Made by a program: the position numbers and the translations under genes. A stretch of 64,000 nucleotides of DNA from Mangrovicella endophytica (GTDB lineage: Bacteria > Pseudomonadota > Alphaproteobacteria > Rhizobiales > Rhizobiaceae), in assembly GCF_002893625.1 (NCBI RefSeq), contig NZ_PKMZ01000014.1, forward strand, positions 1-64,000, given 5' to 3'. The notes beneath the pieces are model-generated. The model saw only the letters and a list, made by a program, of their open reading frames with translations. It made no database searches and was not told where the DNA came from. Shown piece after piece: positions 34,185 through 43,610 of the stretch (within the stretch, counting starts at the first letter, position 1; each line of letters starts with the position of its first letter).

Positions 34185-36185
34185 ATGCAGGATTCAGCCG
34201 AGATCACCGGTTCGACGGACGCCGCCACTGTGCGCAAGATGGCGAGCGGCATCCGCTTCCTGTCGATGGATGCCGTCGAGAAAGCCAAGTCCGGCCATCC
34301 CGGCATGCCGCTTGGTATGGCCGATGCGGCGACCGTCCTGTTCAGCCGCTTCATGAAGTTCGACGCCAGCCGTCCGCATTGGCCGGACCGCGACCGTTTC
34401 GTTCTCTCCGCCGGCCACGGCTCGATGCTGCTGTATTCGCTGCTGCACCTGACCGGCTACAAGGACTTCCCGATCGAGGAGCTGAAGCGCTTCCGCCAAC
34501 TCGGCGCCAAGACTGCCGGCCATCCCGAATACGGCCATGGCGAAGGCATCGAGACCACCACCGGTCCGCTCGGCCAGGGCATCGCGACCGCCGTCGGCAT
34601 GGCGCTCGCCGAGCGGATCCTGGAAAGCCGCTTCGGCTCGGAGCTCTGCTCGCACTACACCTATTCGATCGCCGGCGATGGCTGCTTCATGGAGGGCGTC
34701 AGCCAGGAGGCGATCTCGCTGGCCGGCCACCTGAAGCTCGGCAAGCTGATCGTCCTGTGGGACGACAACCGCATCACCATCGACGGCGCGACCGACCTTT
34801 CGACCTCGGAAGAGATGCGCCTGCGCATGGAAGGCGCCCAGTGGGACTATACTGCCGTCGACGGCCATGATCCGGACGCCGTCGCCGCCGCCATTGAGGC
34901 GGCGCGCAAGACCGACAAGCCGAGCCTGATCGCCTGCCGCACCACCATCGGCTTCGGCGTTGGCAAGAAGGCCGGCACCTCCGGCGTCCATGGATCGCCG
35001 GTTGGCGCGGAGGGCATTGCCTTCGCCCGCGAGTCGCTTGTCTGGGCGCATGAGCCTTTCGTGCTGCCGGACGATGTCACCGATTTCTGGAAGGCCGTCG
35101 GCAGCCGTGGTGCCGCCGAGGCGGAGGCTTGGGAGAAGCGGCTCGCCGCTTCCGACAAGGCCGCGGAGTGGAAGGCCATCATGGCCGAGGGCTTCGATGG
35201 CGACCTCACAGCTGTCATCGGCGAGGTGAAGCGCAAGCTGGCGACCGAGCCGAGCGTTGCCACGCGCAAGGCGAGCCAGAGCGTCATCGACGCCATCAGC
35301 GCCGCGTCCAAGAAGATCATCGGCGGCTCGGCAGATCTCTCCGGCTCCAACCTGACCAAGGCCGGGGGCGCCAAGCCGATCACGCCGAACGATCCGAACG
35401 GCAACTACATCTATTACGGCGTTCGCGAGCACGGCATGGCTGCCGTCATGAACGGGCTGTCGCTGCATGGCGGCTTCATCCCCTTCGGCGGCACCTTCCT
35501 CTGCTTCAGCGACTATGCGCGCCCTGCCATGCGACTGTCGGCGCTGATGAACCAGCCGGTCGTCTACGTCATGACGCATGATTCCATCGGCCAGGGCGAG
35601 GACGGCCCGACGCACCAGCCGATCGAGCATGTCGCCTCGCTGCGGGCGATGCCGAACATGAACGTCTTCCGCCCGGCCGACGGAGTGGAGACCGCCGAGT
35701 GCTGGGAGCTCGCCCTCCAGGAGACGCGCACGCCCTCGACCCTCGTTCTGACGCGCCAGAACGTGCGCACGCTGCGCACCGACGAAGGTGAGAACCGCTC
35801 CGCCAAGGGCGGCTACGTCCTGTCGGCCCCGCATGGTGAGCGCCAGGCGACGATCCTGGCCACCGGCTCGGAGGTCGAGATCGCCGTTGCCGCCAAGGAC
35901 AAGCTGGCCGAAGAAGGCATCGCAGTCGCGGTCGTCTCGCTTCCGTCCTTCGAGCTGTTCGCTCGTCAGTCGAAGAGCTATCGCGACGAAGTGCTCGGCA
36001 CCGCGCCGCGCATCGCCGTGGAGGCCGCCAGCCCCTTCGGCTGGACGCGCTACGTGGAGAGCGAGGACGATGTCATCGGCATGAACGGCTTCGGCGCCTC
36101 GGCGCCTGGCCCGGACCTCTACGAGCATTTCGGCATCACGCCGGACGCCGTCGCTGCCAAGGTCAAGGCCAAGCTCGCAAGCTGA
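34185..36185 (+). CDS. tkt: Transketolase
   Basis: The product has 666 residues from ATG 34185 ([14 protein letters not shown]), after a GGAGGAGGAG ribosome site; the frame stays open upstream to 34026 but only the later start fits the family. Features: [27 protein letters not shown], the thiamine-diphosphate/metal motif [13 protein letters not shown] ... WDDN, then [14 protein letters not shown] and [16 protein letters not shown] in the pyrimidine domain. It moves two-carbon units between sugar phosphates and consumes or makes erythrose-4-phosphate. Placed next to EryI- and EryH-like isomerases it would draw C4 sugar phosphates into the pentose-phosphate pathway. First gene of a tkt-tpi-fba cluster. 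Confidence 0.96.
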   Translation: MQDSAEITGSTDAATVRKMASGIRFLSMDAVEKAKSGHPGMPLGMADAATVLFSRFMKFDASRPHWPDRDRFVLSAGHGSMLLYSLLHLTGYKDFPIEELKRFRQLGAKTAGHPEYGHGEGIETTTGPLGQGIATAVGMALAERILESRFGSELCSHYTYSIAGDGCFMEGVSQEAISLAGHLKLGKLIVLWDDNRITIDGATDLSTSEEMRLRMEGAQWDYTAVDGHDPDAVAAAIEAARKTDKPSLIACRTTIGFGVGKKAGTSGVHGSPVGAEGIAFARESLVWAHEPFVLPDDVTDFWKAVGSRGAAEAEAWEKRLAASDKAAEWKAIMAEGFDGDLTAVIGEVKRKLATEPSVATRKASQSVIDAISAASKKIIGGSADLSGSNLTKAGGAKPITPNDPNGNYIYYGVREHGMAAVMNGLSLHGGFIPFGGTFLCFSDYARPAMRLSALMNQPVVYVMTHDSIGQGEDGPTHQPIEHVASLRAMPNMNVFRPADGVETAECWELALQETRTPSTLVLTRQNVRTLRTDEGENRSAKGGYVLSAPHGERQATILATGSEVEIAVAAKDKLAEEGIAVAVVSLPSFELFARQSKSYRDEVLGTAPRIAVEAASPFGWTRYVESEDDVIGMNGFGASAPGPDLYEHFGITPDAVAAKVKAKLAS

Positions 36186-36193
36186 CGGGCCTA

Positions 36194-36218
36194 AGCGGCG
36201 GCGCTCGGTGCCGCCGCT
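36194..36218 (+). other. Intercistronic hairpin 1 between tkt and the isomerase gene
   Basis: AGCGGCGGC and GCCGCCGCT form a perfect 9-bp stem around 7 bases, starting 8 bases after the tkt stop. No T tract follows. Together with the next hairpin it may stabilise or separate the tkt message. Confidence 0.55.
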
Positions 36219-36221
36219 CCA

Positions 36222-36247
36222 CTCACGCTGCGCCGGCCCAGCGTGAG
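36222..36247 (+). other. Intercistronic hairpin 2 between tkt and the isomerase gene
   Basis: CTCACGCTG and CAGCGTGAG form a perfect 9-bp stem around 8 bases, only three bases after hairpin 1 and 54 bases before the isomerase start. No T tract follows. Two perfect stems in tandem are unlikely by chance. Confidence 0.55.
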
Positions 36248-36301
36248 CCCCCGCTCCTGCCGCAATCGATCGATGGCGGCCTTCATCCGGACGAGGCATT
36301 C

Positions 36302-37066
36302 ATGGGCAAGCGGCCCTTTATCGGCACCAGCTGGAAGATGAACAAGACGCGGGCCGAGGCTGACGCCTTTTGCACCACGCTCGCTGCCTCGCCTTGGGCC
36401 CAGTCCGATGCCGCGTCGCTCTTCGTCATCCCGCCTTTCACCGTCCTCTCCCGCGTCTCCGACGCGCTGGACGGCACGCGCGTCACCGTGGGCGCGCAGA
36501 ACGCCCACTGGCAGGACGCCGGCGCCTGGACCGGCGAGATTTCGCCGCTGCAGGTGAAGGACGCCGGCGGCCGGCTGGTCGAGATCGGCCACAGCGAGCG
36601 CCGCACCTTCTTCAACGAGACTGACGAGACGGTGTCGCTGAAGACCGCCGCCGCCGTCCGTCACGGCCTCATCGCGCTCGTCTGCATCGGCGACACGCGC
36701 GAGGAGTACGAGGCCGGCGAGACCGCTGCCGTGCTGAAGCGCCAGACCGAGGCCGCGCTCTCCAGGGTTCAGTGGCAGGACGGCGCCACGGTGATCCTCG
36801 CCTATGAGCCGGTCTGGTCGATCGGCGAAGGCGGCACGCCCGCCGACCCCGGCTTTGCCGACGAGCGTCAGGGCGAGGTGAAGGAGGTCGTCACCGGCCT
36901 TCTCGGCCGCCCGCTCCCGGTTCTCTACGGCGGCAGCGTCAACCCGACGAATTGCGTCGATCTGGCCTCCCGCCAAAACATCGATGGCCTCTTCATCGGC
37001 CGCTCCGCCTGGCAGGCGGAGGGTTATCTTGGCATCGTCGAATCCGTCACATCCGCCCTCGCCTGA
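36302..37066 (+). CDS. Triose-phosphate isomerase family, L-erythrulose-1-phosphate isomerase (EryH)-like
   Basis: The product has 254 residues; GAGG lies five bases before the ATG. TIM-barrel catalytic residues are present: KMN near residue 12-14, HSERR (His near 98), [11 protein letters not shown] (Glu near 168) and LYGGSVNP. The N-terminal [31 protein letters not shown] and [13 protein letters not shown] are those of the EryH/TpiB branch of Brucella and rhizobia rather than housekeeping TpiA. EryH interconverts L-erythrulose-1-P and D-erythrulose-4-P. It could also act as a second triose-phosphate isomerase, as TpiB does in rhizobia. The adjacent tkt, fba and RpiB/EryI fit either role. Confidence 0.88.
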   Translation: MGKRPFIGTSWKMNKTRAEADAFCTTLAASPWAQSDAASLFVIPPFTVLSRVSDALDGTRVTVGAQNAHWQDAGAWTGEISPLQVKDAGGRLVEIGHSERRTFFNETDETVSLKTAAAVRHGLIALVCIGDTREEYEAGETAAVLKRQTEAALSRVQWQDGATVILAYEPVWSIGEGGTPADPGFADERQGEVKEVVTGLLGRPLPVLYGGSVNPTNCVDLASRQNIDGLFIGRSAWQAEGYLGIVESVTSALA

Positions 37067-37110
37067 GGCAGCACCGCCGCCCGCACCCCCACGTACAGGA
37101 CGACAGCTCC

Positions 37111-38175
37111 ATGGCCCTCATCACCCTCCGCCAGCTCCTCGACCACGCCGCCGAGTACGGCTACGGGGTGCCTGCCTTCAACATCAACAATATGGAGCAG
37201 GGTCTCGCCATCATGGAGGCGGCGAACCTCACCCACTCGCCTGTCATCCTGCAGGCGAGCCGCGGTGCCCGTGCCTATGCCAACGATCTCATCCTCGCCC
37301 GCCTGGTCGAGGGTCTCGCCGAGATGCACCCTGACATCCCGATCTGCATGCATCTCGACCACGGCAACAACGAAGCGACCTGCATCACCGCCATCCAGCA
37401 CGGCTTCACCTCGGTGATGATGGACGGCTCGCTGAAGGAAGACGGCAAGTCGCTCGCCGACTACGCCTACAATGCCTCGATCACGCGCAGGGTCGCCGAC
37501 ATGGCGCACTGGTGCGGCGCCTCGGTCGAGGGTGAAATCGGCGTTCTGGGTTCGCTGGAAACCGGTGCCGGCGAAGCAGAAGACGGCCACGGTTTCGAAG
37601 GCACGCTCGGCCACGACAAGCTCCTGACCGATCCGGACGAGGCGGCCCGCTTCGTCGAGGACACCCATGTCGATGCGCTCGCGGTAGCCATGGGCACCTC
37701 GCACGGTGCCTACAAGTTCTCGCGCAAGCCGGATGGCGAGGTCCTCGCGATGAACGTCATCGAGGCGATCCACCAGAAGCTGCCGAACACCCATCTTGTG
37801 ATGCACGGATCCTCCTCCGTTCCCGAGGAACTGCAGGAGGTGTTCAACCGCTATGGCGGCGAGATGCCCCAGACCTGGGGTGTTCCGGTGGAGGAGATCC
37901 AGCGCGGCATCCGCCACGGCGTGCGCAAGGTCAATATCGACACCGATTCCCGTCTGGCGATGACCGGGGCGATCCGCAAGGTGCTGACCGAGAACCGCGG
38001 CGAGTTCGATCCGCGCAAATATCTGCGCCCGGCGATGGACGCGCTGCGCAGCCTTGCGGCCGAACGCTTCGAGCAGTTCGGCACGGCCGGGCATGCCGGC
38101 TCGATCAAGCCGATCGCGCTGGCCGACATGGCCAAGCGCTACAAGAACGGCAGCCTGAAGGTCTCGGCCGCCTGA
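37111..38175 (+). CDS. fba: Class II fructose-bisphosphate aldolase, Calvin-cycle subtype
   Basis: The product has 354 residues from ATG 37111 ([24 protein letters not shown]). Zinc ligands and active-site motifs: [54 protein letters not shown] and [11 protein letters not shown]. The subtype resembles CbbA. It cleaves fructose-1,6-bisphosphate, and often sedoheptulose-1,7-bisphosphate, to triose phosphate plus glyceraldehyde-3-P or erythrose-4-P. It follows the isomerase gene by 44 bases and ends the tkt-tpi-fba cluster. No RuBisCO or phosphoribulokinase gene is in the window, so a Calvin cycle cannot be claimed. Confidence 0.95.
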   Translation: MALITLRQLLDHAAEYGYGVPAFNINNMEQGLAIMEAANLTHSPVILQASRGARAYANDLILARLVEGLAEMHPDIPICMHLDHGNNEATCITAIQHGFTSVMMDGSLKEDGKSLADYAYNASITRRVADMAHWCGASVEGEIGVLGSLETGAGEAEDGHGFEGTLGHDKLLTDPDEAARFVEDTHVDALAVAMGTSHGAYKFSRKPDGEVLAMNVIEAIHQKLPNTHLVMHGSSSVPEELQEVFNRYGGEMPQTWGVPVEEIQRGIRHGVRKVNIDTDSRLAMTGAIRKVLTENRGEFDPRKYLRPAMDALRSLAAERFEQFGTAGHAGSIKPIALADMAKRYKNGSLKVSAA

Positions 38176-38262
38176 GTGGGAGGGCGCCGTCCCCGGCTGC
38201 CGCGCCCGTCTATCGCCGGCGTCCGGGGTCGGCCGCTGCCGGCCTCTCGACAGCGGCGCGGG

Positions 38263-38667
38263 TCAGCGCCGCTGATGTGCCGCCAGGATCGAGACGACGA
38301 TCAGGGCGCCGATCATGCCGACATGCTCCGTCGCCGTGTGAAAGGCGATGGTGCGAAACGGCTCCTCCGGGATGCTCCAGAAATGGTGGACGACCGGGAT
38401 CGTCAGCGCGGTAAACACACCGAGCGCGCCGGCGCCGAGCCAGGTCAGGCGGTTGAGGATCACCAGAATCGACCCGCCGATCTGCACGATGATGACCGCG
38501 ATGTTGAAGGCGGCCGCCGGTTGCAGACCGAACTGCGCCATCTCGGCGACACCGCCATTGAAATCGATCAGCTTGGCAAGCCCACTGCCCCAGAACGGGA
38601 AGGTCAGGAGGATGCGAGCGGCGGCGGCGACAACCGGCGCACGCAGGAGCGTGTTGATCGCAGACAC
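38263..38667 (-). CDS. DoxX family membrane protein
   Basis: The product has 134 residues from a GTG at 38667, with GGGGA nine bases ahead. Four hydrophobic segments and the LTFPFWGSGLAKLIDFNGGVAEMAQFGL start match the DoxX family. DoxX proteins are small inner-membrane proteins linked to thiosulfate:quinone oxidoreduction or oxidative stress, but most members have no known function. It converges on fba and has no operon partner. Confidence 0.85.
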   Translation of the reverse strand: MSAINTLLRAPVVAAAARILLTFPFWGSGLAKLIDFNGGVAEMAQFGLQPAAAFNIAVIIVQIGGSILVILNRLTWLGAGALGVFTALTIPVVHHFWSIPEEPFRTIAFHTATEHVGMIGALIVVSILAAHQRR

Positions 38668-38956
38668 AGGAGATATTCCCCAACGGAAGAAAGGCGGCGC
38701 GAGCCATAGCGAGCAGCCGCATCACTTGCAAGCGAGCGGACACGCCCTTCCTTCAGCAGCTGAACAAGCTCTGCGCCGGTGCCGCTCATCTGCCCTCGCC
38801 CCGAGGCGCGTCGGCAAGACGGCCCCTGAAAATCCTCGCGAAGTTGTGAGTCCGGCATTAGCTGCCTCAGCATTGACATGCTCGCCACGCACGCCACGGC
38901 TTTGTATGACGGTCCCGGCGTAGCGGTTGCGATCGCCTTTGTCCCGTTAGATCGCG

Positions 38957-40345
38957 ATGCCGCAGTCCCGAATTTTCGATCGCATCCTCCTCAAGGCGCT
39001 GCATCTTCCTCTCAAGGGGCTGTACGGGCTTGCCTTGGTGATCGCTGCCGTGGTGGCAACTGCAGCCTTTCGCGCCGCCTTCGTCACCGATCTTCTTCCT
39101 TATCTCTTCTTCATGCCCGTCATCCTGATCGGCACCTTTCTCGTCGGCCCGGCGGCTGGGGTGACGGCGATCCTGCTGTCGGCGCTTCTCGCGGGTCAGT
39201 CGCTCTCGGCGACCAACGATCCGTTTTCTCTCACCGGCAAGCAGTGGGCGGCGCAGACGCTCTTTAGCCTGGTCAATCTCGGCATCGTCTTCCTGGCCGT
39301 ACAGCTGCGCCGCACCATGCTGGTGCTGGAGCGGGTTGCCGAGGAACGCCGCTGCGCTCTTGAGAATCTCGGGCGACAGACGGGCGAGCGCAGCCGGCTG
39401 GCAACGATCGTTGAGCAGAGCCGGGAGTTCATCGGCTATGCCGACCTCGGTGGCCGTGTGCAGTTCGTCAACGAGGCGGGACGTCAGCTGGTCGGCCGCG
39501 CCAACGCTGACGGTCAGGCCGAGATCGCCGACTACTTCAAGGAGCCGGACCGCTCCCGCTTCCGATCGGAGATCCTCCCCGAAGTCGCAAGGTCGGGGCT
39601 TTGGTCGGGTGAGGTGACGCTGCGCCATTTCGGCACGGGCGAGGCGCTGCCGGTGCGCTTCACCATCTTCCCGCTCGTTGACGACGCCGATGCCCGGATC
39701 GGCTACGGCACGATCATAACCGATCTGCGAGCGCAGAAGGCCGCGGATGCCCAGCGCGAGATGCTGACGCGCGAGTTGGCCCATCGGATGAAGAACACGC
39801 TGGCGATGGTTCAGGCCATCTCCGCCCAGACCTTGCGGTCGGCGCGGACGATGGAGGAAGGCCGCGACGCCATTGCCAGTCGTCTGACGGCCCTGGCACG
39901 GGCTCAGGATATCCTCACCCATACGAGTTGGGAAAAGGCCGATATCGTCGAGGTCGTGAATGCCGCCATCGAGCCGCACCGCGGCGATGCCGGCCACGTC
40001 ACGATCAGCGGACCGCATCTCGATCTCCAGACGCAGCGGGCGCTCGGCCTGTCGCTGGCGATCCACGAACTGGCCACCAATGCCGCAAAATACGGCGCGC
40101 TGTCGGTGGAAGGCGGCCGCGTCGACATGTGTTGGTCTGCGGACGGTAACTTTTTTCGATTTGAATGGATCGAAACCGGCGGTCCCACCGTTGAGATGCC
40201 TAGTGCCCGGGGTTTCGGCTCGAAGCTCATCGAGCGAATCGTGGCGGCGTATTTCGACGGGACCGGGCGGCTCGAGTTCGATCCCTCTGGCGTCCGGTTC
40301 ATACTCGAAGGCGCGCTGGGTCCCGGTAGTGAACAGAAGGCATAG
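38957..40345 (+). CDS. HWE-family sensor histidine kinase with PAS domain
   Basis: The product has 462 residues. About three membrane segments occupy residues 20-118 (a MASE/DUF4118-like N-terminus), followed by a short coiled linker and a PAS domain at about 145-260. The dimerisation helix carries the phosphorylated histidine (H276) in RELAHRMKNTLAMVQAISAQT. The ATP domain has HELATNAAKYGALS and the defining FEWIETGGP and RGFGSKLIERIV of the HWE family. It is followed eight bases later by a receiver-only protein that is the probable partner. The signal is not identifiable; HWE kinases in these bacteria serve light, stress and general stress response functions. Confidence 0.92.
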   Translation: MPQSRIFDRILLKALHLPLKGLYGLALVIAAVVATAAFRAAFVTDLLPYLFFMPVILIGTFLVGPAAGVTAILLSALLAGQSLSATNDPFSLTGKQWAAQTLFSLVNLGIVFLAVQLRRTMLVLERVAEERRCALENLGRQTGERSRLATIVEQSREFIGYADLGGRVQFVNEAGRQLVGRANADGQAEIADYFKEPDRSRFRSEILPEVARSGLWSGEVTLRHFGTGEALPVRFTIFPLVDDADARIGYGTIITDLRAQKAADAQREMLTRELAHRMKNTLAMVQAISAQTLRSARTMEEGRDAIASRLTALARAQDILTHTSWEKADIVEVVNAAIEPHRGDAGHVTISGPHLDLQTQRALGLSLAIHELATNAAKYGALSVEGGRVDMCWSADGNFFRFEWIETGGPTVEMPSARGFGSKLIERIVAAYFDGTGRLEFDPSGVRFILEGALGPGSEQKA

Positions 40346-40353
40346 CGTAGAGT

Positions 40354-40743
40354 ATGGGTCAGTCGTTCGCTCACGCGAGCTATGCCGTGCTTGTCGTCGA
40401 AGATGACGCGCTTCTCCTGGCAGAAGCGGTGGACATGATCGAGGACGCCGGCTTCATCGCCTATGAGGCGCGCAATGCCGACGAGGCGATCCGAAAGCTG
40501 GAACGCCATTCCGAGATCCGCGTGCTCTTCACCGATGTGGACATGCCGGGATCGATGGACGGACTGAAGCTTGCCCGCGCCGTGCGCGATCGCTGGCCGC
40601 CGGTGACGATCATGGTGACGTCTGGACATGTGGACGTGGGGGAGAACGATATGCCCGAGAACGGGCTGTTCTTCGCCAAGCCGTACCCTCCGGCATCGGT
40701 GATGAAGGCGCTGAACGGCATCGCGGCTGAAATCGGCAACTGA
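40354..40743 (+). CDS. Single-domain response regulator
   Basis: The product has 129 residues, just a receiver domain. Acidic pocket E16-D17-D18 in LVVEDDAL, phosphorylation site D61 in LFTDVDMPG, T/S switch near S90 and K109 in FFAKPY. It has no output domain, so it acts as a phosphate sink, a relay or a protein-binding switch. It starts eight bases after the HWE kinase stop and is surely co-transcribed. Confidence 0.92.
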   Translation: MGQSFAHASYAVLVVEDDALLLAEAVDMIEDAGFIAYEARNADEAIRKLERHSEIRVLFTDVDMPGSMDGLKLARAVRDRWPPVTIMVTSGHVDVGENDMPENGLFFAKPYPPASVMKALNGIAAEIGN

Positions 40744-41144
40744 TCGGGCCAGGGCCTGCAGCATCGATGGGCCTGCCGTGGAGTTCCGCTGGTAGGTCCA
40801 CGCCGGAATTATTTGACGCCCGTGCCGTCCCGATCGTCGCGTGTGGACGGCACCCTCTCCCCTCACTTGATGGCCTCGTAGAGGCATGTAGCGAGCGCGT
40901 CAGCGTCGCCCTCGTCAGCGACCGGCACGATCGGGCGCCTGTGTCCGACACGCCGAAGCGCGGCTCGCCATCATCCATCGGTCCGCGCCTCGCCCTCGTC
41001 GCCCTGCTCTTCCCGTGAGACGCGAAACCGCCCGATGTCGGCTCTGCACCGCATCCATCAACGGTACTGGCCCTTCGAGGCATGAACCTCTATATCATAC
41101 CTACTGAGTAGGAGTTATTTGCGTTCAGATCGGCGTGCTCTGGA
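40744..41144. promoter_or_regulatory. Gene-poor stretch upstream of the Rrf2 gene
   Basis: About 400 bases. A frame of 83 codons at 40767-41018 shows no family features and is not called. The right end holds a CTATAT -10-like hexamer at 41090-41095 and a palindrome at 41100-41112 that probably form the rrf2 promoter and operator. The rest shows nothing I can support. Confidence 0.5.
41100..41112. promoter_or_regulatory. Rrf2 operator on its own promoter
   Basis: CCTACTGAGTAGG is a perfect palindrome (arms CCTAC and GTAGG) 32 bases before the Rrf2 start, directly after a CTATAT -10-like hexamer. The GTAGGA half-site recurs in the sulfate operon promoter, so autoregulation by the Rrf2 protein is likely. 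Confidence 0.6.
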
Positions 41145-41597
41145 ATGATTTCGCAAAAAGCCAAATACGCCCTCCGCGCCTTGATCGCCTTGGCCGAGAT
41201 GAAGACGGCGTCGGTCTCGGCGGCCGAACTGGCACAGTCGGAACGCATCCCGCGCAAGTTCCTCGAACAGATCCTCACCGAACTGAAGCGCGAAGGCATC
41301 GTCCAAAGCCGCCGCGGCGCCACCGGCGGCTACAGTCTGCTGATGCCGGCCGACACCATCACCTTCGGGCGGATTCTGCGTCTGATCGACGGCCCTATCG
41401 CACCTTTGCCCTGCCTCAGCCGCACGGCCTACCGGCGCTGCGAGGACTGTCGCAGCGAATCCGCCTGCGGGGTGCGCCGCGTTTTTGCCGACGTTGCCAT
41501 TTCGGCGCGGGCTGTCCTGGACGGCGCCACGATCGCGGATGCCCTGACGGACCCGAGCTTTCTCGTGCAAAACCGCCTCATTCCGGAACGGGCTTGA
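41145..41597 (+). CDS. Rrf2 family transcriptional regulator (sulfur/cysteine type)
   Basis: The product has 150 residues. The winged helix-turn-helix is at the start ([20 protein letters not shown] ... [30 protein letters not shown]). The middle contains four cysteines in [23 protein letters not shown], a cluster found in the rhizobial Rrf2 group and possibly binding an Fe-S cluster or metal. The downstream sulfate transporter and shared promoter boxes suggest it controls sulfur assimilation, comparable to CymR of Gram-positives. The signal molecule is not known. Confidence 0.88.
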   Translation: MISQKAKYALRALIALAEMKTASVSAAELAQSERIPRKFLEQILTELKREGIVQSRRGATGGYSLLMPADTITFGRILRLIDGPIAPLPCLSRTAYRRCEDCRSESACGVRRVFADVAISARAVLDGATIADALTDPSFLVQNRLIPERA

Positions 41598-41650
41598 GCT
41601 TTGTCGCAGCCCATCGGATGCTGCCGTTTCGATGGTGAAAAGATGGCGGA

Positions 41651-41678
41651 TTGACAAAGTCCATCGGATCGATAGGTT
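41651..41678 (+). promoter_or_regulatory. Promoter of the sulfate transporter operon
   Basis: TTGACA at 41651-41656 and TAGGTT at 41673-41678, 16 bases apart, give a sigma-70-like promoter about 35 bases before the ATG of sbp. The first Rrf2-type repeat lies between and over the -10 hexamer, where a bound repressor would block transcription. Confidence 0.6.
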
Positions 41679-41706
41679 TTCAATTCCCATCAGCTCGGTA
41701 GGATTA
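41661..41706. repeat. Tandem Rrf2-type boxes in the sulfate operon promoter
   Basis: CCATCGGATCGATAGGTTTT (41661-41680) and CCATCAGCTCGGTAGGATTA (41687-41706) are direct repeats with 15 of 20 positions identical, starts 26 bases apart. The second copy includes the AGGA that serves as ribosome site of sbp, so binding could block both promoter and message start. Both share the TAGG half-site of the rrf2 operator. Confidence 0.6.
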
Positions 41707-41712
41707 AAGATC

Positions 41713-42723
41713 ATGATCCGGCTTGTTCGCCTCGCGGCGCTAGGTGCCTCGCTCCTCCTGGCCGGACCGGCCATGGCACAGACGACGCTCCTCAACGTCT
41801 CCTATGATCCGACGCGTGAACTCTACAAGGCCTATAACACGGCCTTCGCAGCGCACTGGAAGGCCGAGACCGGCGAGGACATCGTCCTGCGCCAGTCGCA
41901 TGGCGGCTCCGGCGCGCAGGCGAGAGCGGTGATCGACGGGCTCGATGCGGACGTCGTGACGCTGGCACTCGAGGCCGACATCGATGCCATCGCGAGCAAG
42001 ACCGGCAAGATCCCTGCCGACTGGCGCAAGCGCCTTCCCAATCTCAGCGCACCCTATACCTCGACCATCGTTTTCCTGGTGCGCAAGGGCAACCCGAAGG
42101 GCATCAAGGACTGGGGCGACCTCATCAAGGACGGCGTCGAGGTGATCACGCCGAACCCGAAGACCTCCGGCGGTGCACGCTGGAACTATCTCGCAGCCTG
42201 GGCCTATGCCGAGCAGCAGTCGGGCGGCGACGAGGCCAAGACCAAGGAATTCGTCGGCACGCTCTTCAAGCACGTCCCGGTGCTGGACACCGGCGCGCGT
42301 GGTTCCACCACCACCTTCGTCCAGCGCGGCATCGGCGACGTCCTGCTCGCCTGGGAGAACGAGGCCTTCCTTGCCCTCGAGGAACTCGGCCCGGACCAGT
42401 TCGAGATCGTCGTGCCCTCGCTTTCCATCAAGGCCGAGCCGCCGGTCGCGCTCGTCGATGGTAATGTCGACCAGAAGGGCACCCGCAAGGTCGCTGAGGC
42501 GTATCTCGAATATCTCTATTCGAAGGACGGCCAGACCATCGCGGCCAAGAACTTCTACCGGCCATCCAAGCCTGAGCTGGCCGACCCGGAAGATCTGAAG
42601 CGCTTTCCCGACGTAAAGCTCGTCACCATCGACGATCCGCTCTTCGGCGGCTGGGCAAAGACGCAGCCTGCTCACTTTGGGGATGGCGGCATCTTCGACC
42701 AGATCTATAAGCCTGCGAACTAG
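41713..42723 (+). CDS. sbp: Sulfate ABC transporter substrate-binding protein
   Basis: The product has 336 residues from ATG 41713 ([11 protein letters not shown]), with AGGA ahead; the open frame reaches back to 41632 but across the promoter. Residues 1-22 are a signal peptide ending AMAQ. The mature protein has [65 protein letters not shown] and [11 protein letters not shown], all standard for Sbp/CysP. It binds sulfate (or thiosulfate) in the periplasm for the CysTWA transporter encoded downstream. Confidence 0.95.
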   Translation: MIRLVRLAALGASLLLAGPAMAQTTLLNVSYDPTRELYKAYNTAFAAHWKAETGEDIVLRQSHGGSGAQARAVIDGLDADVVTLALEADIDAIASKTGKIPADWRKRLPNLSAPYTSTIVFLVRKGNPKGIKDWGDLIKDGVEVITPNPKTSGGARWNYLAAWAYAEQQSGGDEAKTKEFVGTLFKHVPVLDTGARGSTTTFVQRGIGDVLLAWENEAFLALEELGPDQFEIVVPSLSIKAEPPVALVDGNVDQKGTRKVAEAYLEYLYSKDGQTIAAKNFYRPSKPELADPEDLKRFPDVKLVTIDDPLFGGWAKTQPAHFGDGGIFDQIYKPAN

Positions 42724-42758
42724 ACCGCTTTCGCAAGCTGCCAGACCTTAGGAGTTTC

Positions 42759-43610
42759 ATGGCCACAGCCGCCCTGTCGCGGTTCAGGCAGCCGAGCGTC
42801 ATCCCGGGCTTCGGGTTGGCGCTCGGCTTTACCCTGGCCTATCTCAGCCTCATCGTTCTGATCCCGCTGGCTGCGCTGATCGTGCGCAGCGCCGGGCTCG
42901 GCTGGACCGAATTCTGGCGCCTCGCCACCGACCAGCGCACCCTCTCCGCCCTGAAACTCAGCTTCGGGGCGTCGGTCATTGCGGCAGCGATCAACACCGT
43001 CTTCGGCATGATCCTCGCATGGATCCTGGTGCGCTATCGCTTCCCCGGACGGCGAATCGTCGATGCGATCATCGATCTTCCCTTTGCGCTGCCGACGGCT
43101 GTCGCCGGCATTGCCTTGACCGCTCTCTACGCGCCGAATGGCTGGATCGGCCAATGGGCGACGCCGCTTGGCCTGAAAATCGCCTATACGCCGATCGGCG
43201 TCGTGATCGCCCTGACCTTCGTCAGCCTGCCCTTCGTGGTGCGGACCGTGCAGCCCGTTCTGGAAGAGATCGACACGCAATATGAGGAGGCTGCCGCAAC
43301 GCTCGGCGCCGGCCGTCTGCAGGCGGTGATCTCCACCGTCCTACCCTCGCTGCTGCCGGCGCTGATGACCGGCTTTGCCCTGGCGCTTGCCCGCTCCGTC
43401 GGCGAATATGGCTCGGTGATCTTCATCGCCGGCAACATCCCCGGCGTATCGGAGATCGCCCCGCTCCTCATCGTCATCCGGCTGGAGGAGTTCAACTATG
43501 CCGGGGCGACGGCGGTGGCGGCACTGATGCTCGCGATCTCCTTCGCCATGCTGCTGGTCATCAACCTCATCCAGGCCTGGAGCCGCCGGAGGTTTGGTCA
43601 TGGTGCTTGA
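42759..43610 (+). CDS. cysT: Sulfate ABC transporter permease CysT
   Basis: The product has 283 residues; AGGAG is five bases before the ATG. Six hydrophobic segments, with [25 protein letters not shown] and the coupling loop [30 protein letters not shown], identify CysT (CysU). It forms the membrane channel with CysW, whose start lies 11 bases inside this gene. Confidence 0.95.
   Translation: MATAALSRFRQPSVIPGFGLALGFTLAYLSLIVLIPLAALIVRSAGLGWTEFWRLATDQRTLSALKLSFGASVIAAAINTVFGMILAWILVRYRFPGRRIVDAIIDLPFALPTAVAGIALTALYAPNGWIGQWATPLGLKIAYTPIGVVIALTFVSLPFVVRTVQPVLEEIDTQYEEAAATLGAGRLQAVISTVLPSLLPALMTGFALALARSVGEYGSVIFIAGNIPGVSEIAPLLIVIRLEEFNYAGATAVAALMLAISFAMLLVINLIQAWSRRRFGHGA

Noticed and set aside
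32527-34356. Plus-strand open frame of 609 codons
   Set aside because: Runs antisense to rpiB and the SorC gene and into tkt in another frame; no motif.
36302-38175. Calvin-cycle operon
   Set aside because: The aldolase is of the Calvin subtype and tkt and tpi adjoin it, but there is no RuBisCO, phosphoribulokinase or CbbR. The subtype is also common in non-autotrophs.
40767-41018. Plus-strand frame of 83 codons before the Rrf2 gene
   Set aside because: No recognisable motif or ribosome site; looks like chance.
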